Source of the DNA: Deltaproteobacteria bacterium
GTDB lineage: Bacteria; Desulfobacterota; Desulfobulbia; Desulfobulbales; VMSU01
DNA: 12,426 nucleotides
Direction of reading: 5' to 3'
Assembly: GCA_024274995.1 (NCBI GenBank)
Contig: JAJSAA010000256.1
Coordinates: 1-12,426, forward strand
The notes beneath the pieces are model-generated. The model made no database searches, had not been told where the DNA came from, and saw only the letters and a list, made by a program, of their open reading frames with translations. This document shows positions 12,107-12,426 of this stretch, piece after piece. A program made the position numbers and the translations under genes. The stretch's first letter is position 1, and every line of letters begins with the position of its first letter.

Positions 12107-12426
12107 ATGAAACTGATTATTCCTGATTATATAACAAACCTGGTTCCTTACCCGCCGGGTAAGCCCATGGAGGAGCTGGAACGGGAGTACGGGGTCAAGG
12201 ACCCCATTAAAATGGCCTCCAATGAAAATTCTCTTGGCCCCTCGCCTCTCGCGGTGGCGGCCGTCAGCATGGCCCTGACCAATCTGCACCGTTATCCCGA
12301 TGGCAGCAACTATTATTTAGGCCGGGCCGTGGCGGCCCATCTCGGAGTGAACCCGCGGCAGCTGGTCTTTGGCAACGGTTCCGATGAAATTCTGGCTCTC
12401 CTCGCGGCGGCCTTTATAACCCCTGG
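12107..12426 (+). CDS. hisC: Histidinol-phosphate aminotransferase, N-terminal part, runs off the right edge
   Basis: PLP enzyme converting imidazole acetol phosphate to histidinol phosphate in histidine synthesis. The open frame from ATG 12107 gives 106 residues to the edge: MKLIIPDYITNLVPYPPGKPMEELEREYGVKDPIKMASNENSLGPSPLAVAAV..., with HRYPDGSNYYLG and FGNGSDEILALLAAAF. The PGKP-x-EELEREYG, SNEN-x-LGPSP, RYPDG and GNGSDE motifs are the usual opening of HisC-type class I/II aminotransferases. The start is 2 bases after the gatA stop; GGAG at 12092-12095 inside gatA is a possible ribosome binding site. Close aminotransferases such as aromatic or CobD-like ones share this fold, and the active-site Lys is out of the window. 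Confidence 0.9.
   Translation, partial: MKLIIPDYITNLVPYPPGKPMEELEREYGVKDPIKMASNENSLGPSPLAVAAVSMALTNLHRYPDGSNYYLGRAVAAHLGVNPRQLVFGNGSDEILALLAAAFITP

Overview
The window looks like a chromosomal stretch from a Gram-negative bacterium. It carries an outer-membrane lipoprotein lytic transglycosylase, GspA/GspB-type secretin-assembly proteins, a type IV pilus retraction ATPase, an HD-GYP response regulator and a GatCA amidotransferase. Protein style and gene mix suggest Desulfobacterota (old Deltaproteobacteria), perhaps a Desulfobulbales relative; this is inference, since there is no rRNA or other marker. I see no tRNA, CRISPR array, insertion sequence or phage gene.

Layout: the left end (1-565, minus strand) holds the first third of an acetyl-CoA synthetase gene. 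A 356-base AT-rich divergent intergenic region follows, with a candidate promoter, several inverted repeats and a terminator-like hairpin. All other genes are on the plus strand. Region A (922-6873) is an envelope/pilus/secretion cluster: mltA, a PilT/PilU-like ATPase, a zinc-ribbon protein with a degenerate receiver-like domain, gspA interrupted by an in-frame TAG, and gspB. Region B (6903-8070) has a SLOG-like Rossmann protein followed closely by 5-formyltetrahydrofolate cyclo-ligase. Region C (8194-12426) is a tightly packed run: class II-like histone deacetylase-family amidohydrolase, response regulator with HD-GYP output, gatC, gatA, and the start of hisC, which runs off the right edge.

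How the genes fit together: MltA cuts peptidoglycan, while GspA (AAA ATPase plus peptidoglycan-binding domain) and GspB help a secretin cross the wall. A pilus ATPase in the same cluster suggests a shared job in building or driving an envelope-spanning machine. Region C mixes signalling (cyclic-di-GMP turnover), deacetylation and core metabolism; GatC and GatA need GatB, which is not in the window.

The points most worth a second look are: (1) the amber codon replacing the expected Gln of the GQPEL motif in gspA, with the only TAG gene end of the window lying in frame with the next gene; (2) a pair of intergenic hairpins at 8083-8148 whose loops are perfectly complementary over 8 nt; (3) two perfect inverted repeats with 13-bp arms inside coding sequence (gspB and the cyclo-ligase gene); (4) a 10-bp hairpin just before the gspB start; (5) the pilus ATPase/zinc-ribbon pseudo-receiver pair.
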